From assembly GCF_016107325.1 (NCBI RefSeq), contig NZ_RCVT01000002.1, positions 310,001-374,000 of the forward strand: DNA of 64,000 bases, written 5' to 3'. Made by a program: the position numbers and the translations under genes. The stretch is from Sphingomonas sp. MA1305. Lineage in GTDB: Bacteria; Pseudomonadota; Alphaproteobacteria; Sphingomonadales; Sphingomonadaceae. Positions 54,259 through 63,291 of the stretch are shown in pieces. The notes under the pieces were generated by a model, which worked only from the letters and a program-made list of their open reading frames with translations, was not told the DNA's origin and made no database searches. How positions within the stretch are numbered: the stretch's first letter is position 1; each line of letters starts with the position of its first letter.

Positions 54259-56088
54259 ATGGTGCGGATCGACAGGCGGACCTATGTGAGGATGATGGGC
54301 GGCGCCGCCGCGGCGGCGCTGGTGCCGGCGCCGTTGCTCGCAGAGGCCGTGGCGCCCGCCGCCGGGCCGGACGATGCCGCGCTGCTCGCCTTTCTCGATG
54401 CGGCGTTTGACGCGCAGCTTGCGCTCAGCCCGCAGGGCCAGACCAGCCTCGGCCTCAAGACCAACAACGACAAGCTCGACGATTATACCGACGCCGCCGC
54501 GCAGAAGAGCCTGGCACTGGAGCAAAGCCAGCTCGCCGAGATGAAGCGCCGCTTCCCGCTCGCGCGGCTGGGGGCGCAGGCGAAGCTGAGCTATCGGCTG
54601 TTCGAGGATCAGGTCGCGACCGACGCGCGCCAGTTCCGGTTCCGCGACTATGCCTTCCCCGTCTCGACCAACGGCAGCCCGGCGGGCGAGATCCCGGTCT
54701 TCCTGATCAACGAGCATCGCGTCGACAGCGTCGCCGATGCGCGCGCCTATATCGCGCGGCTGCGCGACACCCGCCGCGTGATGCAGGAGGTGGCGGCGAA
54801 AATGCGCGCCCAGGCGGCCAAGGGCATCGTCCCGCCCCAGATGGTGTTCGCGCCGGCGCGCGGCGACGCGCGCAAGGTGATCACCGGCGCGCCGTTCGAC
54901 GGCGGCGCCGGCAGCACCGTGCTGGCCGATTTCAAGGCCAAGGTCGGCAAGCTCGACGCACCCGCCGCCACCAAGACGCAGCTGGTCGCCGACGCCACCG
55001 CGGCACTGACCGGCCCGTTCCGCCAGGGCTTCGACGTGCTGTTCGCCGCGCTCGATGCGATCGAGCCGCTGGCCAAGGGCAATGACGGCGCCTGGAGCCT
55101 GCCCGGCGGCGATGCTTACTATCAGGCGCGACTGGCCTATTACACCACCACCGACCTGACCGCCGATCAGATCCACCAGCTCGGCCTCGACCAGGTCAAG
55201 GCGATCCATGGCGAGATGCAGGCGGTGATGACGCGCATCGGCTATACGGGCACGCTGCAACAGCTGTTCGCCGAGCTGCGCACCAGTCCCCGCTTCAAAT
55301 ATTCCAACGACGAGTCGGGGCGGCAGCACTATCTGGCCGACGCGCGCGCCGCGATCGCCCAGACCATGGCGGCGGCGCCGCGCTTCTTCCGCCGCCTGCC
55401 TAAGGCGGCGCTGGAGGTTCGCGCGGTCGAGCCGTGGCGGCAGGAGACGGCGGCGGTCGCCTTCTACAACCAGCCCGCGCCCGACGGCTCGCGCCCCGGC
55501 ATCTTCTACGTCAACCTGGCCGACATGACCCAGGTGCAGAAGCCGCAGGTCGAGGGCATCGCCCATCACGAGGGCGCGCCGGGCCATCATTTCCAGATCG
55601 CCCGCGCGCAGGAGCTGACCGGCGTGCCCAAGTTCCGCCGCTTCGGCTATTACGGCGCCTATACCGAAGGCTGGGGCCTCTATTCGGAGCGGCTGGCAAA
55701 GGAGATGGGCGCCTATGCCGATCCCTATGCCGAGCTCGGCATGCTGTCGCTGCAGGTCTGGCGCGCGTGCCGGCTGGTGCTCGACACCGGCGTCCATGCC
55801 AAGCGCTGGAGCCGCGACCAGGCGATCGCCTATTTCACCGCCAATGCGCCGCTGTCGCAGCGCGACGTGGTCAAGGAAGTCGACCGCTACATCAACAACC
55901 CCGGCCAGGCGACCAGCTACATGGTCGGCCAGCTGCGCATCGCCGCGCTGCGCCGCAAGGCAGAGGCCGCGCTCGGCAGCCGCTTCCAGCTGCCCGACTT
56001 CCACGAGGTCGTCCTTGCCAGCGGCGCGCTGCCGCTCGGCGTGCTCGAGGAGCAGGTCGACGCTTGGATAGGCGCGGCCAAGGGCTGA
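54259..56088 (+). CDS. Exported DUF885 metallohydrolase-like protein
   Basis: 609 aa. The start MVRIDRRTYVRMMGGAAAAA has a possible twin-arginine or Sec signal; AAGGAAGAG precedes it. The zinc-type motif HHEGAPGHHFQ (HxxxH-like with E) and YTEGWGLYSERLAKEMG near residues 440-490 are the DUF885 signature. This family is used for peptidase-like proteins with few characterised members. Predicted to be periplasmic. It is divergent from phaC and followed by a TonB-receptor gene on the same strand, 209 bp away, which may be linked in uptake and processing. Confidence 0.85.
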   Translation: MVRIDRRTYVRMMGGAAAAALVPAPLLAEAVAPAAGPDDAALLAFLDAAFDAQLALSPQGQTSLGLKTNNDKLDDYTDAAAQKSLALEQSQLAEMKRRFPLARLGAQAKLSYRLFEDQVATDARQFRFRDYAFPVSTNGSPAGEIPVFLINEHRVDSVADARAYIARLRDTRRVMQEVAAKMRAQAAKGIVPPQMVFAPARGDARKVITGAPFDGGAGSTVLADFKAKVGKLDAPAATKTQLVADATAALTGPFRQGFDVLFAALDAIEPLAKGNDGAWSLPGGDAYYQARLAYYTTTDLTADQIHQLGLDQVKAIHGEMQAVMTRIGYTGTLQQLFAELRTSPRFKYSNDESGRQHYLADARAAIAQTMAAAPRFFRRLPKAALEVRAVEPWRQETAAVAFYNQPAPDGSRPGIFYVNLADMTQVQKPQVEGIAHHEGAPGHHFQIARAQELTGVPKFRRFGYYGAYTEGWGLYSERLAKEMGAYADPYAELGMLSLQVWRACRLVLDTGVHAKRWSRDQAIAYFTANAPLSQRDVVKEVDRYINNPGQATSYMVGQLRIAALRRKAEAALGSRFQLPDFHEVVLASGALPLGVLEEQVDAWIGAAKG

Positions 56089-56221
56089 GCGCTTTCCCCT
56101 ACCGAGGTTCGCAGAGTGTGAGGGGCCGTCCGACCGTCGGGTCTGGCGGCCTTTTGCTACAACAGGTTGAGCCAGAAGACATTTTTTGCGGCTGAGAGCG
56201 CACCGCACGCAACATACGGTC

Positions 56222-56250
56222 TTGACAGCACCATCTTCGCATAACGTATA
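56222..56250 (+). promoter_or_regulatory. Candidate promoter of the second TonB receptor
   Basis: A perfect -35 TTGACA (56222-56227) is followed after 17-18 nt by CGTATAC, a weak -10. Its position, about 50 bp before the start codon, is suitable. Confidence 0.45.
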
Positions 56251-56263
56251 CCCTGACAAATAA

Positions 56264-56280
56264 GCTGAGCAGATTCAGCA
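56264..56280 (+). promoter_or_regulatory. GCTGAGCAGANNCAGCA motif, copy 2, in receptor leader
   Basis: GCTGAGCAGATTCAGCA contains the perfect dyad GCTGA/TCAGC and lies just before the AGGGG ribosome-binding site of the receptor gene. It matches 24302-24318 at 15 of 17 positions. Confidence 0.35.
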
Positions 56281-56297
56281 GAAACAGGGGAAATGGC

Positions 56298-59087
56298 ATG
56301 GCACGGGGAGCATTGCTGACTTCGGGGGCGGTTGCGGCGTTGATGATCGGCACTGCCGCTTATGCGCAGGATCGACCCGTACCGCCCGTCATCACCGATC
56401 AGGATGCGACGACACCACAACCCGCCGACGAGGACGTGATCGTCGTCGGCCTGCGTGAAAGCGTGAAAAAGGCCGTCGACCGCAAGCGTCGGTCGAAGCA
56501 GATCGTCGATTCGGTGGTTGCAGAGGATGTCGGCAAGTTGCCCGACAACAATGTTCCGGAAGCGCTCTCTCGCGTCTCTGGCGTGCAGATCGACCGTGCG
56601 CGCGGGGAAGGGCAGAATGTCACGATCCGCGGCCTCTCCGACGTGCAGACCACGATCAACGGCAACGAGGCCGGAACGGCCGGCACACGGGCGCTCAACC
56701 TGGCCGACATTCCGGCCGAGCTGTTGAAGTCGGTCGACGTCTACAAGACGCGAAGCGCCGACCAGGTTGAAGGCGGCATCGCCGGCACGGTCAACGTCGA
56801 ACTGCGCCGGCCGCTCGACCTGGTGAAGGGACTGACGCTCGCCGGCAGCTTCCGCGAAACCTTCTCGGACCTCGGCGACACCAAGAGCCCCTATGCCAGC
56901 CTGCTGGTCGCCGAGCGGTTCGACACGCCGATCGGCGAGATGGGCTTCCTGGTCAATGGCTCCTACACGAAGAACAATTACTTCGAGAACTATATCGTCA
57001 GTGAATCGCCGCAGCAGATCGGCTTCTTCACCGGCAGCGGTTCAAATTCGCGTCTTCCGGTATCACAGCAGAACACGATCATCCCCTATGCGATCAATTA
57101 CGGGGTCGAAACCGGATCGGTCGAACGGCCGTCACTGAACGTCGCTTATCAATGGCGCGCTAACAGCAGGCTCGATTTCGTCTTGGAAGGTTCGTACTTC
57201 GGCGTCCGGTCGACCGACAAACGGAACAATATCCGGATCCAGACCAACAGTGACCAGGGATCGTACAGCAATCTGGTCGCCAACAGCGATGGCACCATCC
57301 GGTCGGTGACGATCACGAACAACGGCAACGAAGGCGTTCCGGGCGGGCCGCTGGCCATCTACCAGAAGACGAAGTCGGACACCTACAACACCAATTTCGA
57401 AACGCATTGGAACTCGGACAAGGTACAGATCAACCTCGGCGCCCAGTACAACTGGACCGATGTCTACCAGTATTTCGACCAGACGCAGTATCGCCTGACC
57501 GGTGGCAATGTCATCAATGTCGATTTCAATTCGCCGCTGGTGCCGGGCGGCGGCCCGTATGTCACCTATCCAAATAGCGACCTCGGCAACCCGGCCAATT
57601 ACAAGCTGTATCAGGTCCATGATCAGCGCGGCGACAATCAGGACACGCTGTTCGCCGCGAAATTCGACGTGACGGTGCAGGCGAGCCCGACCGGGCTGGT
57701 TCGCTCGCTGCAGTTCGGATCACGCTTCTCGAAGCGGACCGCCTATCGCGACTATGGGTATCGCGACGCCTTCTACTTCAATACGGCGGCCGCACCGACG
57801 CTGGGCGCCGTCTCGTCCGCGACGGGCATCGGTATCTCGTCGGTGACACCGCAGATCGCCAACGCGCCGACCTGGTACCAGCTGAGCGGAGCGGGCACGT
57901 ATGATCGCTTCGGCGCGTTGCGCACCTACATCATCAACAACGGTGCCGATTTGACCGGGCGCGATTGGACCCTCCCGGTACCCGCCACCACCGATCCCGG
58001 CGAAAGCTTCCAGGAACACGAACGGACCTTCGCCTTCTATGGCCAGATGAACTACGCGTTCACAGCCGGCTTTCCCGTCGATGGCGAATTGGGCCTCCGG
58101 TACGTCAACACCTGGGGCAATGCGGTCAGTTCGCGCTATCAGTGGCGTGCATTTCTGCCGAACGGCACACCGGATTACGGTCAGGGGGTCATTTACACGC
58201 CGATTGGCAGCAAGGCCAATTATGTCGACCTGATTCCGAGTGCGACCGCGAGGCTGCATCTCACGCCCAAGCTACAATTGCGCTTGTCGTACACGCACAA
58301 CGTGCAGCGTCCGGACTTCTACAGCATGCGGTCGGCTGTGAACATCCTCGATGCCACCACGGCGGGACGGGTCTATTCCGGCAACCCCGATCTCAAGCCA
58401 GTGCAGGAAAACAATTACGATGCATCGCTCGAATATTACTGGGGCCAGGGCGGCCTCGTGTCGGTGGGCGCGTTCCTAAAGAATCAGACCGGCTTTATCT
58501 ATTATACCGAACAGCGCGAAGCAGTAGCGGGGCTCGCTCCGAACCCTAACGCCGCAGACGGGCTCTATATCGTCGGAAAGCCGCGCAACGCTGGACCCGG
58601 CAAGATCTTCGGCATCGAGTCGCAGCTGAACACCTTCTTCGATTTCCTGCCCGGCTTCGCTCGCCACTTCGGCGTCAACGCGAACTTCACCTACATTCCG
58701 ACAGCGTCGCTGCAATTGGGTTATGCCGACACTGTAGCCGATACACAGGGTCTCTACGACGCTCCGTTCACATCGAAGTACAGCGGCAATGCGGCGCTGA
58801 TTTACGAAACCCCGGTGTTCAGCGCGCGCCTCGCCTATAATTTCCGTTCGAAATACAAGACGGGGATTGACTATGTGAACCCTGGCTACTCCGTCTACAA
58901 TCGGGGTACGTCGCGCCTAGACGCCGCGATCAACGTCACGCCGGTCAGATATGCGACCTTCAGCCTGGAGGCGACCAACCTGCTGCACGACAATACGCCA
59001 TCGTACTTCGGCGCCTATAATGCGCTGCCGGTCGGCATCCGGGTGCAGGCGCGCACCATCCAGACCAGTGTGCGCTTCCGGTTCTGA
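56298..59087 (+). CDS. TonB-dependent receptor, Caulobacter/Xanthomonas type
   Basis: 929 aa from ATG 56298. A signal peptide ends near TAAYAQD (residue 24). A TonB-box-like stretch DVIVVGLRESVKKAVDRK is followed by the plug (LPDNNVPEALSRVSGVQIDRARG, VTIRGLSDVQTTINGNE) and a long barrel ending TSVRFRF. The QIVDSVVAEDVGKLPDNNV plug opening is that of the TIGR01782-type family, often used for oligosaccharides. Ligand unknown. GC drops relative to the flanking enzymes. It follows the DUF885 gene and precedes an aminotransferase gene. Confidence 0.92.
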   Translation: MARGALLTSGAVAALMIGTAAYAQDRPVPPVITDQDATTPQPADEDVIVVGLRESVKKAVDRKRRSKQIVDSVVAEDVGKLPDNNVPEALSRVSGVQIDRARGEGQNVTIRGLSDVQTTINGNEAGTAGTRALNLADIPAELLKSVDVYKTRSADQVEGGIAGTVNVELRRPLDLVKGLTLAGSFRETFSDLGDTKSPYASLLVAERFDTPIGEMGFLVNGSYTKNNYFENYIVSESPQQIGFFTGSGSNSRLPVSQQNTIIPYAINYGVETGSVERPSLNVAYQWRANSRLDFVLEGSYFGVRSTDKRNNIRIQTNSDQGSYSNLVANSDGTIRSVTITNNGNEGVPGGPLAIYQKTKSDTYNTNFETHWNSDKVQINLGAQYNWTDVYQYFDQTQYRLTGGNVINVDFNSPLVPGGGPYVTYPNSDLGNPANYKLYQVHDQRGDNQDTLFAAKFDVTVQASPTGLVRSLQFGSRFSKRTAYRDYGYRDAFYFNTAAAPTLGAVSSATGIGISSVTPQIANAPTWYQLSGAGTYDRFGALRTYIINNGADLTGRDWTLPVPATTDPGESFQEHERTFAFYGQMNYAFTAGFPVDGELGLRYVNTWGNAVSSRYQWRAFLPNGTPDYGQGVIYTPIGSKANYVDLIPSATARLHLTPKLQLRLSYTHNVQRPDFYSMRSAVNILDATTAGRVYSGNPDLKPVQENNYDASLEYYWGQGGLVSVGAFLKNQTGFIYYTEQREAVAGLAPNPNAADGLYIVGKPRNAGPGKIFGIESQLNTFFDFLPGFARHFGVNANFTYIPTASLQLGYADTVADTQGLYDAPFTSKYSGNAALIYETPVFSARLAYNFRSKYKTGIDYVNPGYSVYNRGTSRLDAAINVTPVRYATFSLEATNLLHDNTPSYFGAYNALPVGIRVQARTIQTSVRFRF

Positions 59088-59237
59088 CCGACGCATGGTC
59101 ATGTCCGCCGCGGCATGGCCATGCACCGACCAAGAGCTGGCGCTCCTGATAGAGTGATCGCTCCATTTCGCCCCGGACTGGCCTCGCCGCGTCACGACGG
59201 GTAAGACTCGGCACACCTTCCCACCACAAGGTGCCCC

Positions 59238-60446
59238 ATGTCCGACGACTTCTACCGCATCAAACGCCTGCCGCCCTATATCATCGCCGAGGTCAATGCG
59301 ATGCGGGCGGCGGCGCGCAGTGGTGGCGAGGACATCATCGACCTGGGCATGGGCAATCCCGACCTGCCGCCGCCGCCGCACGTGATCGAGAAGCTGGTCG
59401 AGGTCGCACAAAAGCCGTCGGCGCATGGCTATTCGCAGTCCAAGGGCATCCCCGGCCTGCGCCGCGCCCAGGCGAATTATTACGGCCGCCGCTTCGGGGT
59501 AGACGTCGATCCGGAGACGGAGGTCGTCGTCACCATGGGGTCGAAGGAGGGGCTGGCCAGCCTCGCCACTGCGATCACCGCGCCCGGCGACGTCATCCTC
59601 GCGCCCAATCCGTCCTATCCGATCCACACCTTCGGCTTCATCATCGCCGGCGCGACGATCCGCGCGGTGCCGACGACGCCCGACGAAGCCTATTTCCAGA
59701 GCCTGCAGCGCGCGATGGAATTCACCATCCCGCGCCCGTCGGTGCTGGTCGTCAACTATCCGTCCAATCCGACCGCGGAGACGGTCGACCTCGCCTTCTA
59801 CGAACGGCTGGTCGCCTGGGCGAAGGAGAACCAGGTCTGGATCATCTCCGACCTCGCCTATTCGGAGCTCTATTATGACGGCAAGCCGACCGTCTCGATA
59901 TTGCAGGTAAAGGGCGCCAAGGACGTCGCGATCGAATTCACCTCGCTCAGCAAGACCTATTCGATGGCCGGCTGGCGGATCGGCTTCGCGGTCGGCAACC
60001 GGAAGCTGATCGCGGCGATGACGCGGGTGAAATCCTATCTCGATTATGGCGCCTTCACCCCGATCCAGGCGGCGGCCTGTGCCGCGCTCAACGGCCCGCA
60101 GGACATCGTCGAGGCGAACCGCCAGCTCTATCACAAGCGTCGCGACGTGCTGGTCGAAAGCTTCGGCCGCGCCGGCTGGGACATTCCCGCGCCGCCCGCC
60201 TCGATGTTCGCCTGGGCCCCCCTGCCGCCCGCGCTGAAGCACTTAGGCAGCCTTGAGTTCTCCAAACAATTGCTGACTCACGCCCAGGTCGCGGTTGCGC
60301 CAGGGGTTGGCTACGGCGAGAATGGGGAGGGCTTCGTGCGCATCGCGATGGTGGAAAATGAACAGCGGCTGCGCCAGGCGGCGCGCAACGTGAAGCGCTA
60401 CCTCGCCAGCATGGGCGTCAACACGCCGAGCCGGAACGCGGGTTGA
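59238..60446 (+). CDS. alaC: Class I/II aminotransferase, AlaC/LL-DAP aminotransferase-like
   Basis: 402 aa. PLP-dependent fold-type I transaminase. The cofactor lysine is in SLSKTYSMAGWRIGFAVGN; GMGNPDLPPPPHVIEKL, NYPSNPTAE and SDLAYSELYYDG are landmarks. The sequence fits the AlaC group, which makes alanine from pyruvate and glutamate, and is related to diaminopimelate aminotransferases. The symbol is a best guess from family resemblance. In front of it is a TonB receptor gene, with a 150-bp gap. Confidence 0.85.
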   Translation: MSDDFYRIKRLPPYIIAEVNAMRAAARSGGEDIIDLGMGNPDLPPPPHVIEKLVEVAQKPSAHGYSQSKGIPGLRRAQANYYGRRFGVDVDPETEVVVTMGSKEGLASLATAITAPGDVILAPNPSYPIHTFGFIIAGATIRAVPTTPDEAYFQSLQRAMEFTIPRPSVLVVNYPSNPTAETVDLAFYERLVAWAKENQVWIISDLAYSELYYDGKPTVSILQVKGAKDVAIEFTSLSKTYSMAGWRIGFAVGNRKLIAAMTRVKSYLDYGAFTPIQAAACAALNGPQDIVEANRQLYHKRRDVLVESFGRAGWDIPAPPASMFAWAPLPPALKHLGSLEFSKQLLTHAQVAVAPGVGYGENGEGFVRIAMVENEQRLRQAARNVKRYLASMGVNTPSRNAG

Positions 60447-60573
60447 GCCCTTCACCCAGCGCGCATTCGGGTTCCCGCCCGTGCAGGAGTCCAGAGCCGC
60501 CGACCATGCGCCTTGAGACGATGAACGACGGCGTCCGCGCCCGCAGCGCCGACGCCGACCGGATGGCCGCCGA

Positions 60574-61350
60574 ATGACGATCGAGCCGCTCTACTCGCTG
60601 GCCGGTGTGCTGGTCGGCGTGCTCGTCGGGCTGACCGGGGTCGGCGGCGGATCGCTGATGACGCCGATCCTGGTGCTCGCCTTCGGCTTCCACCCAGCGA
60701 CCGCGGTCGGTACCGACCTGCTCTACGCCGCGGCGACCAAGACGGTCGGCACCACCGTCCACGGCTGGCGCGGCACGCTCGACTGGCGGATCGTCGGGCG
60801 ACTGGCGACCGGCAGCGTGCCGGCAACGATCGTGACGCTGCTGCTGCTCGGCCGCGCCAGCGAACATTCGCCGGCGACCGAGCATCTGCTGGCAACCTTG
60901 CTCGGCATCGTCCTCGTCGTCTCCGCCGTGGCGACGCTGCTCCGCCACCGGATCGTTGCGGCGCTGACGCCGCGGCTCGGCGAACGCGAGGGGCGGCGGC
61001 CGGGGCTGCTCACGATCCTGCTCGGCGCGATCCTCGGCGTGCTCGTCTCGCTGACGTCGGTCGGCGCCGGCGCGCTCGGCATGACCGCCCTGCTCGTCCT
61101 CTATCCGCGCCATCCGCTGAAAAGCCTGGTCGGTGCCGACATCGCGCATGCGGTGCCGCTCACCCTGCTCGCCGGCGCCGGCCATTGGCTGCTCGGCTCA
61201 GTCGACCTCGGCCTGCTGGGGTCGCTGCTGATCGGCTCGATCCCCGGCATCGTCGTCGGCAGCGTGCTCGCCGGATCGATGCGCGAGAGCGTGCTGCGCC
61301 CGATCCTGGCGACGGTGCTCGCCATCGTCGGGGTCAAGCTGCTGTTCTGA
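60574..61350 (+). CDS. TauE/SafE-family permease
   Basis: 258 aa, about seven to eight membrane segments. LVGLTGVGGGSLMTPILVL and SLTSVGAGALGMTALLVLYPRHP are the two conserved glycine-rich repeats of the sulfite exporter TauE/SafE family. Members export sulfite, sulfoacetate or related anions; the substrate here is unknown. It stands alone after the aminotransferase gene (127-bp gap). Confidence 0.88.
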   Translation: MTIEPLYSLAGVLVGVLVGLTGVGGGSLMTPILVLAFGFHPATAVGTDLLYAAATKTVGTTVHGWRGTLDWRIVGRLATGSVPATIVTLLLLGRASEHSPATEHLLATLLGIVLVVSAVATLLRHRIVAALTPRLGEREGRRPGLLTILLGAILGVLVSLTSVGAGALGMTALLVLYPRHPLKSLVGADIAHAVPLTLLAGAGHWLLGSVDLGLLGSLLIGSIPGIVVGSVLAGSMRESVLRPILATVLAIVGVKLLF

Positions 61351-61611
61351 GACCCGTCGGCCGGACGGAGCGGCCTGAATGCGACGGGATCACGTCCGGT
61401 TGCCGGCCGCTTCGCTCCGGCAATAGCGAACGTCAGCGTGACCCGACGCCGCCGTGTGTCCGGCATCATGACGGTATCGCGCCGGGCCGCCTGCGACCGT
61501 GATGGAGAGCGTGCCGCGATCCATGGCCGCATGTCGCGCTACGGAGGGAGGCGTGGAGCGGGCCTCCCCATGATCGGCCGCACAACCCGCCTCGGACAGC
61601 TATATTGCTAT

Positions 61612-61626
61612 TGCGAGTCTGTCGCA
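61612..61626. promoter_or_regulatory. Dyad upstream of the FecI-like sigma gene
   Basis: TGCGA (61612-61616) and TCGCA (61622-61626) form an inverted repeat around GTCTG, 22 bp before the sigma-factor start codon, next to tandem TATTGC hexamers. It could be an iron-regulator (Fur-like) operator. The rest of the 298-bp gap from 61351 shows no gene. Confidence 0.35.
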
Positions 61627-61648
61627 TCTCCGAGTAGAGGCACCAGCC

Positions 61649-62158
61649 ATGCCGACCAACGCCCATGCCCTGACGCGTGTGCTGCTTGAAGAACGCGGCG
61701 CTTTGCTGCGCCTCGCGCGGCGCATCGTCCGTACGATGGCGGCGGCGGAGGATGTGACGCAGAGCCTGTGGCTGCGCATCCAGCAGGTCGACCGGTCGGT
61801 GCGGATCGCCGATCCGCGTGCCTATCTGATCACATTGACGCGCCATCTCGCGTTCGATCAGCGACGCGCCGAGCAGCGTCGGCAGGCGCTGCTCGCGTCC
61901 GACACGGACGGCCAAGAGATCGCCGATGCCGCGCCGCCCGCCGACCGTATACTCCTCGACCGCGAGCGGCTGGAAGCGGTACGTGCGGCGCTGCGCGATC
62001 TGTCGCCACGCTGTCGCGAGATCCTCTACCTGCGCCGCATCGAGGGGCTGACCGCGAGTGAGATCGCGGCGCGGCTCGGCATTAGTCGTCAGATGGTCAA
62101 CCGTTATGTTGCGCAGGCCGTCCGTCATTGCCTCGGTCGGATCGAGCCCGACGGGTGA
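61649..62158 (+). CDS. FecI-like ECF sigma factor
   Basis: 169 aa. Sigma region 2 lies in about residues 10-75 (LLRLARRIVRTMAAAEDVTQSLWLRI, DPRAYLITLTRHLAFDQRR) and region 4 in 105-160 (LSPRCREILYLRRIEGLTASEIAARLGISRQMVNRYVAQA). ECF factors of this type direct transcription of a neighbouring TonB receptor and are controlled by a FecR anti-sigma factor, which is the next gene. The start is the first in-frame ATG and no strong Shine-Dalgarno sequence is present. Confidence 0.9.
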   Translation: MPTNAHALTRVLLEERGALLRLARRIVRTMAAAEDVTQSLWLRIQQVDRSVRIADPRAYLITLTRHLAFDQRRAEQRRQALLASDTDGQEIADAAPPADRILLDRERLEAVRAALRDLSPRCREILYLRRIEGLTASEIAARLGISRQMVNRYVAQAVRHCLGRIEPDG

Positions 62159-62276
62159 GTGCCCTCGGCCCGCGCCGCTGCGGTTTCCATTCGCCGGCGT
62201 CGATCGTCCTCGATGATGGAGACGCGCGCCGAGGCGCAGCGACGGCGAACAAGGAGAGCGGCCGATCCGCGATAGA

Positions 62277-63170
62277 ATGAACGAGCAGGCGGCGCAATGG
62301 CTGGCGGATCGCGAAACCGGCAGCTGGACAGCCGCGGACGCGGCGCGGCTGACGGCGTGGCGCAGCGCCGATCCGCGCCACGACCGCGCCTTCGCGCGTG
62401 CCGAGCGTCTCTGGCACGCGCTCGACGGCACGATGATCGCGCCACCCGCGATGCCGCGCCGGCGTATCGCCACGCCGCGGCGGATCGGCGCGACGGTCGC
62501 CGCCGCGCTCGTGGTTGTGATGGCGGTCGCGGCGGACCTGCCGCTTCGCTGGCGCGCCGATGCGATGACGGCGACGGGCGAGATCCGCCGCGTCCCCCTG
62601 CCCGACGGCTCAGTCGCGACGCTCGACACCGCCTCGGCGATCGCGATCGCGGCGGATGGCCGCACCATCCGGCTGCTGCGCGGCGCGGCGGCCTTCCAGG
62701 TCGCGGCGCGGCACGGCCAGGCATTCCGCGTCGATGCCGGCGCGGGACGCAGCGTCGCGCTGGGCACGCGTTTCCTCGTCGCGCGCACGGCGGCCGGCGC
62801 GCGTGTGATCGTTACCGAACATCGCGTCGCCGTCGCAATTGCCGGCCACCAGGTGGTGCTGAGCGCGGGCGAGGCGGTGGACTATGACGGCGAAGGCCTC
62901 GGCCCGCCCCGCCCTGTCGCGATCGCCGATGTCGAGGCGTGGACGCATCGCCGCCTGCGCGTGGTCGACCGGCCGCTGGGCGAGGTGGTGGCGACGATCG
63001 CACGCTATCATCGCGGCTATCTCGGCATCGCCGGGTCGGCGCTCGCACGGCGGCGGATCAGCGGCACGTTCGATATCGGCGATCCGCTGCGCGCGATCGA
63101 CCTGATCGAGCGGACTTTAGCGATACGGTCGATCCGACTGACATCGCACGTCATTATCCTCCACGCCTGA
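62277..63170 (+). CDS. FecR-like anti-sigma factor/sensor
   Basis: 297 aa. The N-terminal DUF4880-like segment (NEQAAQWLADRETGSWTAADAARLTAWRSADPRHDRAFAR in outline) is cytosolic and binds sigma; one membrane helix follows near residues 70-88. The periplasmic FecR domain is seen in TGEIRRVPLPDGSVATLDTAS and FRVDAGAGRSVALGTRF, with a C-terminal STN-like domain near 225-297 (RRLRVVDRPLGEVVATIARY, ISGTFDIGDPLRAIDLIE). It relays receptor occupancy to the FecI-like factor upstream. Confidence 0.9.
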   Translation: MNEQAAQWLADRETGSWTAADAARLTAWRSADPRHDRAFARAERLWHALDGTMIAPPAMPRRRIATPRRIGATVAAALVVVMAVAADLPLRWRADAMTATGEIRRVPLPDGSVATLDTASAIAIAADGRTIRLLRGAAAFQVAARHGQAFRVDAGAGRSVALGTRFLVARTAAGARVIVTEHRVAVAIAGHQVVLSAGEAVDYDGEGLGPPRPVAIADVEAWTHRRLRVVDRPLGEVVATIARYHRGYLGIAGSALARRRISGTFDIGDPLRAIDLIERTLAIRSIRLTSHVIILHA

Positions 63171-63291
63171 TCGCCGCGGCAAAAAAGTCAGCGCTGCGGG
63201 TTTCCAGCCGCGATCCTCGACCGTCCAGCGTTATTGAGGACGCCTCGCATTAGCGTCGCGTCCGGGGGTAACAGCTGGGGGAGTGTGAGAC

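Noticed and set aside
61438..61689. 83-codon open frame overlapping the start of the FecI-like gene
   Set aside because: Arginine-rich, without domain features, and it runs out of frame into the sigma-factor gene; more likely leader sequence.
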